A DNA stretch of 64,000 nt from Fragilaria crotonensis (Eukaryota > Bacillariophyta > Fragilariophyceae > Fragilariales > Fragilariaceae), in contig JAKSYS010000300.1 of NCBI GenBank assembly GCA_022925895.1, positions 1 through 64,000 on the forward strand. The letters run 5' to 3'. The notes beneath the pieces are model-generated. The model saw only the letters and a list, made by a program, of their open reading frames with translations. It had not been told where the DNA came from and ran no database searches. The position numbers were made by a program, and so were the translations under genes. Below are positions 10,945 through 22,983 of the stretch, one piece after another. Each line of letters starts with the position of its first letter. Position 1 is the first letter of the stretch.

Positions 10945-11143
10945 CCGGGACGTACAATAGGCACTTCCCAGTGCCCACGTACGACGAGGTGGAAGGGCAT
11001 GGTAACATTCTTAGTAAAGATGCAACTATACCCATCCACCCACATGATCTACTAGCAGTAGCTACTACTGCCGCACATCGGGATAACAACCCAGCTCGCA
11101 GAGTCTGACGAGCCGCCGCTGAGGCGGGAAAGGCTACGCATCC
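10945..11143 (+). repeat. B2, right end of the split direct repeat
   Basis: 199 bp matching B1; it forms the right end of the element. The host flank starts near 11144 (ttgtagtcc). Confidence 0.92.
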
Positions 11144-12834
11144 CGCTTGTAGTCCTCCAAACGCATGCCAGTTGTTCTGCATTGAATAGAGTGATACAGT
11201 GATACTGATACGCCTTGTACAGTACTCGTACTACTACTGAGTACAGTATACCGTAGCGGAATAGTACCTACTACAGTACTACTATATCCTAAATTAATTG
11301 TGTGCGTGCGTGTGTCAGTCCGTCCGTCTGTTACGGAGTATGACCACTCTGGGGTACTGGATCAAATGTTGCACTGTTACGTGGATTACATGTACTACAG
11401 GTCTACAGTACATAAACGGACGGTAATTTATGTTGAAACGACAGTGTGTTACGTTACTGAACTACAATACTGTACTAATTCAAAGTTACTGGATGGAATA
11501 CTCATTGAATTTGCTGTGAACAGGGAACAGGTTGCTTGGGCATGATAAGTTCCTGGTGCTGTACTTCATGAAGTTTCCTACGTTGATACCATGGTACTGC
11601 ATACTGTAGGGGAAAAAAGTAGTGGTACGGAGTACGACCAGGTTGGGGGTACTGTACGTCCAGTTTCCTGTAGTAGACACTCGATCAAATGTGAGGCACC
11701 CACTAGTTTCAATATATAATATCATTACAATTTACACTTTAGAATACACCAAAATAGCAAGACCTCCAGCCGTGACGAAGAGAACTTAAGTTTTGCCTGT
11801 GTGCAGTCTTCAGAACTCCGAATAGTTGTATCTGAGACCTGAGGGGGTTGGATCAGAGTTTTCAAATTCAAAACAATTTGTCATTTGTCGACCATGCCTC
11901 CTCACAGATTTGGAGGTAGTTAGTAGAGAGGTTGGAGGGTTGAGCACAAGGGTGCAAGCTTCAAGCAAGGCCAGCTGACAGTATTAGGGGGAATCTCTAC
12001 TTTCTGCTGGTAATACAAAGGACCCTAACTTTGCTGCCTCAGGTGTCTTGGTCATGGCAAAGTTAGAATTTCTTCTCAAGTCTGACCTTCATCTTATATT
12101 TATTCTTCTAGTCCTCCCACATGATGCATAATGTTTGCAAAGATGGCTAACAAGTTATATGTGTGCCATGGAGCTGAATAGTTTTTATTATGTCCTCTCT
12201 CAACTGCAGTAAGGAGTGCCTGCATTGCTAAAGTGGAAGTTTTTAGGTAGCAAACATATACTACAAGTACTTGTCATTCAACAGCACATGAACGTTTTTA
12301 CTCCCACTTTCAACACATTCTTGGCCTTCTTGGGCATCATGATGAATAGTTTGTTACTTCAGAATTGAAATTGAAATTGAAATTCCACTACTTGTCATCA
12401 TCCCTTTGACCATCAAAGTTCCATCATTTTTACCATAGACAAGTGTGTCCAAGAGAAAAAGTGCCGGGTCAATGGCGTCGAATTCGGCAGTGGAGTCAGG
12501 AATACTGTAGTACTGCAGTACTGTTGAACCTGCGCCTTGCGAAGACGACAAGCGACGTTCGAGGAGGGACAAAAAAGACATGACAATATGTGACTCACAG
12601 TTTCGCTGACTCGTCAGTCGTCAGTCGTCGGGATTTGTTCGATGTTCGATGTGATCTGTCGACGATCTCAATCCTCGGAGTCCTTGTTCAGATTGGTCGC
12701 TTCCCGCAACCTGCATCGTACGCATTAGGGTGAATTGCAGTATTTGTAGATTATATCGTTTCTCATTGAACGTTCGGCTGGTGTTGCTCATAAAGTGAAG
12801 AGTGGTGAAGAGACTGACGTCGACGTTAGCGTCC
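11144..12834. other. Gene-free intergenic stretch
   Basis: About 1.7 kb, AT-rich. The first 500 bp are full of gtac/agtact-type palindromic words. From 12354 to 12598 two overlapping minus-strand frames stay open, but neither looks like a protein I know. The ABCC promoter must lie at the right end; I see no defined motif. Confidence 0.5.
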
Positions 12835-15800
12835 ATGTGTGTCAAACCGGATAACGAAGCCGGAAATGCTGAAAGTGATGGAAATCCAGGCACGATGAAT
12901 GCTCAGGGTGCTGACACAAGTCTCTTTGAGAGGACACCCAGTCCGTGGGATGGAGCATCGTTCATCTCAAAGCTTTTCTTCCTCTGGCCTTATCCGCTGC
13001 TGAAACTGGGCATGACTCGTCCGCTCCAGCCGATCGATCTACCTGAAATTCCAGCGGTCGATACGAGTAGCTACAATCGCGACTATGTAGATCGCATTTG
13101 GAAACGAGAGATTGAAAGACACCCCAAACAGCCCAGTCTGCATCGGGCAATTCTCTATGATTTCGTCAGCTCACTCTGGTACATACAGCCGCTACTTGCA
13201 GCGGGAGCTATTGCCAAGATTGTGCAGTCCATAGCTCTTGGTCTTCTAATTCTATCATTTGAAACTGGAAAAGATGGATTTATATGGGCTGGCGTTCTGG
13301 TTTTCAGTGTTCTCGTCTCGCTGTTCGAGCATCATCATGTTTTCCTCTACACTTGGCGCAAGGGAATGCAGCTAAGAATTGCTTTCGTTGCAAATATTTA
13401 TGCCAAGACTCTCAGATTGTCGTCGACGCACCAAGAAACAGCAGCGTCATCGGGGAAGATCCTCAACTTGGCGTCGAACGACGTTGAGCGCTTCTTGATG
13501 GCTGCACTATTTATCAATTCACTATTTTGGGCACCAGTTCAATCCCTCGCAATTCTTGGAGTTGGTATCTGGCTTTTGGGACCGGCCTTTGCAGCTGGCT
13601 ACGCTCTTCTCATGGTTGTAGTTGTCCCTCTGCAGTTCTATCTCTCCAATCGTTTCGCCTTCTATAGGAGCAAGATTGCGGCATTGACTGATCGTCGAGT
13701 CAATCTCGTTTCACAAGCTGTGTATGGCACCCGTGTCATGAAGATGAGCGGCTGGGAATGGCAGTTCTTTGATCGTATTCAAGCCATTCGAAAACAAGAA
13801 ATTGCGCAAATATCAAAAGCAAATCAGCTCAAGGCTTGGAATGAAGCGATATTTTTCTCAACCAGCGTTGTCATATCTATTGTCATATTTCTTGTCCATA
13901 TTGCAATGGGACAGACCTTGACTCCGCGCAATGTATTCACTGTCCTAAGTTTAATCAATGTCGTTCAGCTGGAAATGACGAAGCACCTCTCACTGGGAGT
14001 TATGGTGAGTTCGTTTCCTTCGTGACAAGATTCCGTCACTACTTTGTCTGTCGTGCAACTCACGATGCTGGGGTTATTCCTGTCTGTGTCAAGGGAGTAT
14101 CTGAATGCTATGTTTCAATAACTCGTATCCAAAACTTCCTTGAATTCCCAGAGCTTCCAATGGTCAAGCACACACCGGTCCGCGATGCAACAGAAGAGAC
14201 TGCTCTTATTTCGCTTCGTGGTGTCACGTGCTATTGGAACGAAGTTACTGCACGTGGTAGGGGGAACCCAGAAGCCTCTAGTCTGTTGCTTGCGGTCGCT
14301 GATGTAACCCTCGAATGTCATAAGGCAACTCTGACGTGCATTATTGGTAGCGTCGGTTCTGGAAAATCTGCGTTACTGCAAGCCATGGTTGGCGAGATTC
14401 CTGTTTCGTCTGGAAGTTTAGTCCGAAACTACAACACCATGGCGTACGCTCCGCAAGACACATTCGTAATGAATGGCACAGTGAGAGAAAACATCACCAT
14501 GGGGTTAGATTGGAACGAGGAATGGTATAACAAAGTCGTCGAGGCTACGGGCCTCACCATCGACTTTATGCAATTCCGCAACGGCGACATGACTATCGTT
14601 GGTGATAGAGGGGTCCAGTGTTCCGGGGGACAACGCGCTCGCATCGGTCTAGCCCGAGCCCTCTACCGTGATGCAGACGTATTGATTTGTGATGATCCTC
14701 TATCTGCTGTCGATGCCAAAGTTGGACGTCAAATTTTTTTCGAAGCCCTCATGGGATTGGCAGTAGATCGGGGCAAATGCGTGATACTGGCGACACATCA
14801 ACATCAGTACGTTAACGAGGCACATTGTGTGCTAATGAAAGCAGGCAGGGTTCAATGCATAGGTTCGTATGAGGAATGTGTGAACGCAGCGGGCGGCAGT
14901 ATTACTGCGCACGCACCGGATACTAGCATTGACAACCTGGTCGATTCCAACGACGCACCCGTGAATGTGGACATTGAGGTGAAAGCTGGTAGTAAGATGA
15001 CCGAATCCGATCCAGTTTCCGAGAATGACGGGGATGAAATGAACACTACCGGTGACGTGAGGTACGCAACATTCAGGGATTACATTGGAGCCATGGGCGG
15101 TGCCATCATCGGCATATTTGGCCTACTGCTGTTCGCTATTGCACAAGGGGCCGTGTTGCTCTCAGTTGCAATGCTAGGCAAATGGGCAGGGCGGAAAGCG
15201 GAAGATCAACGCAGCTGGGATATTTTGGGCGTCATCATTGGGTTGGGATGCTCCGTGGTCGTCCTTGCCCTCGTTAGAGCCTTGCTCAGCTTCCACTACA
15301 CTATCAAAGCATCGCAACATCTACATGATCGCATGACCAAGGCCGTCCTCCGAGCAAAAATTGAGTTTTTCGATACCAACCCTCTCGGGCGTATCTTGAA
15401 TCGATTTTCAGCTGACGTTGGGAGCAACGATGACCTCCTCCCACACACTCTATTCGACTTCTTGGTGAGCGCTTTCTTCTGTCTGGGTTCTTTGGCTACG
15501 GCAGTTGCTGTACTCCCATTTACCTTAATCGCTGTCCCTCCACTCGTTTGGTACTTTCTGAGTGTTCGACGAATCTTTCTCACAACAACGCGGGAGTTGA
15601 AACGCCTCGAAGGGCTCGCACGTTCGCCAATCTTTGCCATGATGAGCGAGTCGTTGTCAGGTATTTCATCGATACGCGCCAACGGCGTCGTTGAATTCTT
15701 TGAAAAGAAGTTCGTCCAGGCACAGGACACGCATTCGAGAGCGTTTTCCGCTTTCATTGCCTCCTCTCGATGGGTTGGCTTCCGAATGGACTCAATAGTC

Positions 15801-16879
15801 TCTGTGTTTATTGCCATTTCGTGTTTCCTTGGCGTTCTGTTTAGCCAACAAGGCTGGCTTCATATCGACCCTAATGTTTTGGGGCTTGCCGTTACGATGC
15901 TACTACAGCTAGCAAGCCTCTTTCAATGGTGTGTTCGTCAATCTGCGGAAGTCACAAACCAGATGGTTTCGGTGGAACGCGTCCTTGCCTTTGGAGATCT
16001 GCCTGCCGAGGCTGATCTTGAGATGGATGGCGACGAAAAACTTAAGGATTGGCCACAAAATGGTTCCATGACAGTGACTGACCTCAGCGCGCGATATCGT
16101 TCAACACTCCCGTTGTCGTTGGAGAAAGTATCATTTGAAGTTCCCACAGGTTCTCACATAGGAGTTGTTGGTCGCACTGGAAGTGGCAAATCAACTCTTG
16201 TTCAATGTTTATTTCGCCTTCTGGAGCCAGAAGGCGGATCTATAAAACTTTCGGGCGTGGATATCAGCACTATAGGGTTGCACACGCTTCGCACCCGCAT
16301 CAGTGTCATACCACAAATGCCAGTGCTCTTCTCTGGTTGCACCATACGTGAGAATCTAGACCCATTCTCGCGATATGAGGATTCGGCCATCGAGGAAGTC
16401 CTACGTGACGTGCATATGTGGCAAGTTGTGAACGACTTGCCTAACGGCTGGTCTTCCTCTGTGTCGGAGGGTGGGTCGAACTTTCCGTCGGACAGAGACA
16501 GCTGCTATGCTTGGCTCGGGCTATTCTCTGCAAGAATCGCTTTCTCATTCTGGACGAGCCCACTGCCAACGTTGATCGCCAGACGGATGAATTGCTTCAC
16601 GAGGCACTTCGCAAATCCTTTCCCTCCTCTACAATCTTGTCAGTTGCGCATAGGTTGGATACTATCATAGAGAATGATTTCATTCTTGTCCTCGGTGGTG
16701 GTCGCGTCTTGGAGTTTGGGTCACCATCAGATTTATTAGAAAAGGATGGACATTTCGCAAGCATGGTGCGCGAGAGTGGTGATGCCATGTCCACAAGATT
16801 TACGACGTCGAGCGCGAGAGTCGTCAATGAAAAGGAAATCGGGTTTGGGTGCAATTCAGTGATGAGAAAGAATTATTAG
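12835..16879 (+). CDS. ABC transporter, ABCC/MRP subfamily (two exons, one frameshift)
   Basis: ATP-driven exporter of conjugates or organic anions, by family. Exon 1 is 12835-14004 (first ATG, MCVKPDNEAG); an 89-bp GTGAGT intron (14005-14093) leads into exon 2 with GVSECYVSITRIQNFL. TMD1 is followed by NBD1 (Walker A GSVGSGKS, Q-loop YAPQDTF, signature CSGGQ, Walker B LICDDPLSAVD). Then TMD2 and NBD2 (Walker A VGRTGSGKST, Walker B FLILDEPTANVD, H-loop SVAHRLDT). The NBD1 Walker B ends in Asp, not Glu, as is usual for ABCC. The frame breaks at the TTT run 16482-16484, exactly in the NBD2 signature, and resumes at once in the next frame (LLCLARAILCKNRF) to the stop at 16879. One missing T restores it. 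There is no TMD0, so it is a short ABCC. Confidence 0.9.
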
Positions 16880-16936
16880 ATCTTGTTCAATAGATTTGCA
16901 CGCTATACGGTCCCCCTTACTCTATTGTTACGATAT

Positions 16937-17548
16937 CTAGTTTGATCGATGATAGATGCATTGAGGCAAGTCCTCCAATCCAAAGTCTTCTAGTAATTGG
17001 CGTAGTTCCAAATACGAACGAGGACCAATGACGTATTCGGTCTTGTTCAGCGACGTACGACGATTTTCCTTGTCCTCGTTGATACCCAGCCAATGCTCAC
17101 TGATCATCATATCCAAGCAATGCTCAGCATCTTGTATTGTAATTTTGAACTTTGGATCCAGGTCGTTTCGTAAATTAATGAGGCTCATGCGGTTCGTCTT
17201 TCCGTCATCGTCTTGCACAAGTGCCTCCAAGACCTTGCGAATGTACTCGCGATCGGCCGAGGGCAAGGTCAGCGTAAACGACATTTTCGCAATATCATCG
17301 TCTGGGTGAAGATTCACGACTGCATGGTACTTAGTACCTGCTATAGAGACGCTCACAATCTCAAGGCCAAACCCGGCCTTCAGCTGCCTATTGATGGATC
17401 GAAAGCAATCCTCGGCACTGCGAAAGTCCGTCGTGTCATTCACGTCATCAAAGATCTTCACAACTTCCTCGTGCGTCAGAACATGAGACGCCATGAGGCG
17501 CTGAAGGATCATTTGCTGGCCAGCAGTGAGGGGCTCGGTCAAGGACAT
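16937..17548 (-). CDS. NSE1: NSE1-like SMC5/6 complex subunit lacking the RING finger
   Basis: Component of the SMC5/6 DNA-repair complex, by homology. The first ATG (17548) gives 203 residues beginning MSLTEPLTAGQQMILQRLMA. This resembles the Nse1 winged-helix start, in which a short helix is followed by LMA-S-x-VLTHEE. The two winged-helix regions follow (HAVVNLHPDDDIAKMSF near residue 80; SEHWLGINEDKENRR near 155). Normal NSE1 continues into a C-terminal RING-like E3 domain. Here the protein ends DLPQCIYHRSN, that is, just after what aligns with the first RING Cys. Only 57 bp separate its stop from the ABCC stop, and no frame there encodes the missing Cys/His pattern. So the RING loss appears real, not a shift. 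The gene is convergent with ABCC. Confidence 0.8.
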   Translation of the reverse strand: MSLTEPLTAGQQMILQRLMASHVLTHEEVVKIFDDVNDTTDFRSAEDCFRSINRQLKAGFGLEIVSVSIAGTKYHAVVNLHPDDDIAKMSFTLTLPSADREYIRKVLEALVQDDDGKTNRMSLINLRNDLDPKFKITIQDAEHCLDMMISEHWLGINEDKENRRTSLNKTEYVIGPRSYLELRQLLEDFGLEDLPQCIYHRSN

Positions 17549-19719
17549 GGCTATTGTCACTGTTCAACGAGATGTGAGATACAAGGAAGTGTGCCAAGAC
17601 ATGCACTCCTAAAATATTTTGTGCTTGAAGCACTGAAGTACCAGGAGTACATGACTGCTACGTCATCTGAGCACAATGTAGTAATAATACATTATTCTAT
17701 TATTAGTCGTACATCTTTTTTATAGCAATGCTCGAACATGCAACAGTACCATACTATGGCTTGTTTCACCTTGATTTTACAAATCGTTGAACTCCTGTAG
17801 GCTTAGTACAAAATCTGCAACGTCGTGCAAATTTACATTGGCATGGCATCCTCGCACACACAAACAACTAGATCGACATCACACAAAAAAAGAGCTGAGG
17901 ACCATGATCTCGCAACGACAATTTGATCAACTTCCAGTGCTCATCAGGAAGACTTTTTTGTGATTGACGCTCTTTTGTCGAGTTAGGAAGGCGTTTGCCC
18001 CAAAAGGTCTTCCTGATCGGCCAAGATGAAGACATGTCATACAACCGGAAATGTTACCAACGAACTGCATGACTATGAGCAACATGTCGGGAATGGAGGT
18101 CACCCACATAATAACTTGACTTATCGTGACAGCAGAATCAAGGCAGCTTGTGTATTTACAGTGTTCATCTCCATTCCTTGCCATCATCATGATGAAATGG
18201 ACGCAACTGAAATGACAAGCGAAGCACCATCAGAGCACTTGGGCTGCTAGGAATTTCTGAAAACCAACGTGATCCACGACGACAACAGTGCAATCGCAGA
18301 CCAAGAAGATCCTAACAACGCCAGTGCCACTAAAAGATCGGTTGGAGAGTGGTTTTGTAGGACGGGTAAGACTTGTGCCATACTGGCTTGTGGAACCATG
18401 GTGGGTGGCGACTCGTAGTGGTTGGTGGGATCTGGCATCGCAGTGTTGGGCACGGAGGTTCAAGCCAGGCAATCGGTCTTGGGTAGGACGTGCACGAAGG
18501 TAGGCGGCGCGGCAAAATAATATTCATCGAGAGAAACAATCACCAACCGAACAATGCTGAAAGGAACTCGGAGTACCCGAATTTGATCCGCAACTAGGGT
18601 TGTTGGTGATTCATTTCATTGCTTTATCATAGGTGGCATCGCGAACTATTCGATAAACACACTTAGTAAAAACTTGCTATAATATTGCGGCATGTGCTTA
18701 GTAGAGGTGAGCTTCATAGTTGCGCAAGACCCGATTGGATTTCCTGGTACCCTCGATTATCTATACGTAGGAGAGTTGTCAATTGTTGTCACTTTGTCTA
18801 GGAAAACATAATCGGCAAGGCAACGATAGACCTCTTTCTACTACTGCGGTAGTAGAATCACGTTTTTTTAATCTTCATTGTTCGAACGAGGCATTCATGG
18901 TCCTCAGAACCTCTTGGATGTACGTCGTTGACTTGTTTGGAGTTTTTGTAGACTCTTAGGTGACATATTCCTTGAGATGTCATCAGTCACAAGGAGGGAC
19001 CGACAACACTCAACTCTGGCAGCAGGATCACAGATGCCTAGCTGAAACAATTGTGCTGGCAGAAATGGTTGGAAATGTTTGGTCCTGGTGGCCAAAGGGA
19101 TCACCGGGTCAACGGTCTGCATCAACACGTGATTAGGACCCCGTGATGAAGTACTGCCAAGGCTTGGACAAATTGCACATCACAATCCAAGACAACTTTC
19201 AAGGCGTTCGTGAAGAATGAGCATACCAGCAGAGTGGTCATTAGAACAGCGGTGCGAAAGCGTCCTCGACACGCACAATCAAACATTTGTGCATACTTCG
19301 CACTTCATCAACAAAACCATACAACAATGGCAGCGGTGTTGCGCCTTCGCTAACCTTGTGCCTTATTCAAGAATGCTGAAGGCATTCATGACCCACCGAG
19401 CAGCATTCGACTTCAATGGAGGCTTTGTGTGGTCTACAATAAAGGACAAAACATCAGAAGTATGAAGTATAAGGGACAACATGAAGTCGACGATTGATGT
19501 ATGAGGAGGACGTCTCGGACGCAGAATTTCAGCTTCAACTAAATTTATAGGATACTGACTCCACGTTAATCTACGATATGTACTCTCAGGATGAAACAAG
19601 CCATATATCACACCTTCGACTCGTCTTACTGATCTATCCCGCTTGTCGAGGAGCTCTGACAATTCGCTGATATGACGGAAACTACTAAACCTGGGAATGA
19701 AGATTAATCTGTCTCTTCA
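17549..19719. other. Gene-free intergenic stretch
   Basis: About 2.2 kb. Several short open frames exist on both strands (for example 18026-18250 +, 18230-18472 -, 19217-19465 +), but none has recognisable domains or consistent codon use. No clear repeat or TIR was found. It could be decayed sequence linked to the C2-domain fragment downstream. Confidence 0.45.
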
Positions 19720-20200
19720 ACAGAAGTGAGCGACGACGACAGCAACATAGAAGATGACAAGCAAATAGAGATCCTCGGGGAGCTTGTTGGAGCCACGTAT
19801 CTCATCGCAGATGATGATGACATTGGTAATCCCAAACCCTATGCTGAGGTTTTCTTCGGTACTCCTAAAATTCATTACTCAGAAGCATGGGAGGGGCTTT
19901 CGCCCGTTTGGACCATCGATACCGACTCGCTTCTTCTCTTGAAGGCGACTCCAGTCAAACTTGCGGACCCCTCCTTTGACGATCAGGTTATGTTCTTCTC
20001 GCAACATAGGACCACTTACAGAGATTAAAACTTTCTTCGGTCAGGTTCAACTACCAGCGGCAGAGATCATTCAGAGGTGCAATTGAGAACGCTTTGAGCT
20101 TCTCCTGCAGGATGAGCTGGGAGATGACTCTATCGGCAGGGGAAATTTGGCACTTCGACTTAAAGTGGCTACGCCAGCCGATGCAAAAAGTTCGTTACCT
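19720..20200 (+). pseudogene. C2-domain protein fragment, decayed
   Basis: From 19726 an open frame of ~100 residues resembles a C2 domain: ILGELVGATYLI, then Asp-rich DDDDIGNPKPYAEVFFG, then LSPVWTIDTDSLLLLKAT, ending at 20028. A CAG at 19720-19722 could be a splice acceptor, but no upstream exon is recognisable. Farther on, another frame encodes LLLQDELGDDSIGRGNLALR (about 20100-20160), which looks like the C-terminal strand region of the same domain. The two pieces do not join without frame changes and there is no start codon. I read this as a captured or broken copy of a C2-domain gene; a multi-exon live gene is less likely. Confidence 0.5.
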
Positions 20201-20344
20201 TGTGGAATCATAGACGTCTTCAAGAGAGCACCATTCTCAAGGCTCTTCTCAACAATGAACACAGTTGTCGTCGTGATAAAAAGAAAGCAATCGTTTTTAA
20301 AGGGTTGGGAGGGATTCATTTCAATCATTGTCAGATCATTTTGA

Positions 20345-22554
20345 CAACATAAGAACATAACACATTCAGAATGTTGAGGTTCCGAGTCAAGTGCGTTGGC
20401 CATGACAATATGCGAAAGCCCGACGGTACATAGCCAACAGAGGACAAAGGAAGCAGCAAGAGCAAATAAAGTTTACCTTGCAATTGACCAGCAACTCATG
20501 CAAATATTGGGAGCATTTCCAGGATTTCCATAGAATGCCATTTTGGTTGTTGGTTTGTTCACCCTTTGGTGTGCATGATGCATGGCAAATGAAAAAAGAG
20601 CTGAAAACCTGATGGCAAACAAAGCGGTCAAACCAATTGTGATCGATGTGCAATAGTACCTTCCTTTTTGGTATTCCTTGTTAGGGTGTGGCTGATGGGC
20701 AGACACGGGCGGGATGATTCATTAGGGACAATGGAATGCTGTAAAACCAAAAGTTCTACACACTCTTCCTCAGCAAGACAGTTTTCTGACCCCTTTTAAA
20801 CCAGCTTGAGCTAGCGTATCAAGCAAGCTGAATCTAGTCCACCCAGCCGTGGTGCTGAGGCAGTGGAAGCAAAAATCTTTGTTCTTGTCTCTGCCAAGAA
20901 GCCACAGCCTTTAGTACTGCTGTTGAGCTCGCTGCTCAACTGCTGTGAAGCCCACCTGTGCAGATATTTGTTTACCCTTAATTGTCCCAAACAAAGATTT
21001 GTGTGAATCATCAACGCGACGGCAGTGTGCGTCCTAAGGATATCAGGCAGCAAGGTGGATTTGTGCACAATTACAAGAATATGGAAACAAAGCAGTCTCA
21101 GTGGTGAAGACTCAATGCCATACAAAAATGCAATTAATTGGAATTACCAAAGTCAAAAATTCGTAATTGAATGCCGCATTGTCCCTTTGCCCTTATGTTT
21201 CAAAGTTACCAGTAGCTAGGTAGTGTTCGGAAAAGAAAAGTTGGCACCAAGCTTCGAAGTTTCAAAGTGCTCAAACTAATCCACTCATGATTCAACTTCA
21301 ATTTCTGAGTTAGTGGGACTTGTCTTTTGCAACTTCAAAACATAGGCCTTTTTATGCAAGTTTGCAATGCCAAGTTTCATATCCTATGAAAGTGCTTGGT
21401 TTTTGACCACTTATTTCAATAGCAATTCTGCTTCACGCACTTGAATCAGATCCACCCTAGCTAGTATGTAGCAAAAGGTACAAAAACAGTGCACAAGATT
21501 CTTCATTAGCTTGTTGTTCGTTCTAGTGATGACCATGAGAATCCAAGGTGCTTTCATCAAATCCGAGAGGCTTGATTCATCATTGCAGAGGACATTGAAG
21601 AGAAGGACGAGACCAACGCCGCGAGGCAATGCATATTTGAAGTGACTGCCTAGCTACATTACCTTTGTTAGCAGTTCAGCTCGAGTACCCCTGCCAAAAA
21701 TGCGGTCATTGCAATTTGGTTGTTGATTCTCTCTCAAGAATCCCTTCCAGTGACTTTTCTCAGCCAGTGATACAAGCATTCATCCAACAAAGGCTTCGTT
21801 ATTATTTTGCAGCCACCAATGTTCCAATGTTGAGCGCACTGTCCGAGTAATTTTAGTACGGCTGTCCTTGTGTGAATACTGAATACCTTCAACATCCCGA
21901 CAAGGTGGTTCAATAAAACTGCGAGAAGCAACAACTATGAGGGAGAAACCAATGTCTATTCGGAGCAGATTTGCTGAGAGACAAGTGCTCTGAGTAGCTA
22001 CTACTGTGGAAACTCATCAAGATCATCTAGAAGTATATGGTGAACTACATGTTGAACAACAACTCTGGACAATCAACAAATCATTGAAGCAAGGCTTTGT
22101 GTTCTAGTTCAATCTAGCACTTCTAGCAGCTACCATACCCCGAGCATAGTAGTTCATGTTACGGCTCTGCTGTTGCACAACATTTCATTTGTTTGCATGT
22201 GCGGCAAACAGCGAAGTGAAGTAGATGAGCATAAACGTTGTACTGCTGTACCATACAACCAGCTACTGGTAGATGAACTATCAATGCATTATGCATTGCG
22301 ATGACAAAACCATGTTCGTAGACTCATGGTCATACTGACAACTGACATAACTCACTACAAGTACCTGGTACAAGTACTATAGTTTGACGTACTATAACTG
22401 GTATGAACAGTTGTGGAAACTGGTGAGTTCAGAACTTGTCATGAATCGGAGAAAATGGAAGCTGAAATAATCTGGTTATGCGTCCTTGGAGCTTCGTACA
22501 TCTCGGCATCAAATCGGACATGGCAACGATGCCACCATGCACTCGCGTGCAACC
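20345..22554. other. Gene-free intergenic stretch
   Basis: About 2.2 kb without a supported gene. ORFs are short and scattered. Words such as 'ttcaaagt/aacttcaaaa' recur around 21230-21340. The region ends at the 3-bp target duplication of the Harbinger element. Confidence 0.45.
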
Positions 22555-22557
22555 TCA

Positions 22558-22591
22558 GGCTGATCCTTAGCGTGGACACAAACGCGGCACG
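22558..22591 (+). repeat. Left TIR of the Harbinger element
   Basis: Begins ggctgatccttagcgtgg. It pairs with the reverse complement of 27410-27443 (ggccgattcttagcgtcg) with five mismatches in 34. A second degenerate copy of the TIR motif (cagccttagcaggacac) lies about 50 bp inward at 22608-22624. Confidence 0.88.
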
Positions 22592-22983
22592 TTCAATAGT
22601 TTCTCCATCAGCCTTAGCAGGACACAAATGCAACACGCAACGCGAAATTCGGCTACGTGTTGCTCGCGGGCACGTGAGATTCCTCTGCGGGTACACGAAA
22701 ATCGCCTTTTTTTTGGCGAATCTCGTGTGTCCGCAATGCAATCTCACGGGTCCGCGAGGATTCAAAGTTCGATGTTTTTATCCAATAGGAGCACTTGGAG
22801 CGCACATTTGAATTCAAATGTGACGTGTCACTTTTCGAATTCACTCCAGGGCAGCCACTTTTGCTTGTTTTATTGGTTATCGCACTCGTCGAACCACATC
22901 GCAGACGTCGTTCAACATGGTGGTCACAAAGGCTCCAGTAGCTGGCTCTTTTCTCTCTCGTTTAATGGCAAGGACATCGGCTG

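Larger units (their letters stand above)
4695..11143 (+). mobile_element. DIRS-order (PAT/Ngaro-like) tyrosine-recombinase retrotransposon
   Basis: About 6.45 kb with the layout A1 (4695-4997), gag-like ORF1, RT-RNase H ORF, overlapping tyrosine recombinase ORF, B1 (10439-10636), A2 (10638-10930), B2 (10945-11143). Split direct repeats together with a tyrosine recombinase instead of a DDE integrase are diagnostic of YR retroelements of the PAT/Ngaro type, which integrate through a circular intermediate without target-site duplication. No TSD is seen at the ends. The coding part is GC-rich and unlike the flanking DNA. The repeat copies are nearly identical, so the insertion is recent. The gag and YR reading frames are interrupted by single-base shifts that may be assembly errors. 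Confidence 0.92.

Noticed and set aside
4695-11143. LTR retrotransposon (Ty3/gypsy or Copia) for the RT element
   Set aside because: No LTR pair at the ends, no protease or DDE integrase; split direct repeats and a tyrosine recombinase instead.
12354-12598. Two overlapping minus-strand ORFs of 61-75 residues
   Set aside because: No recognisable domain, neighbouring low-complexity (ISISIS) codons, no splice support.
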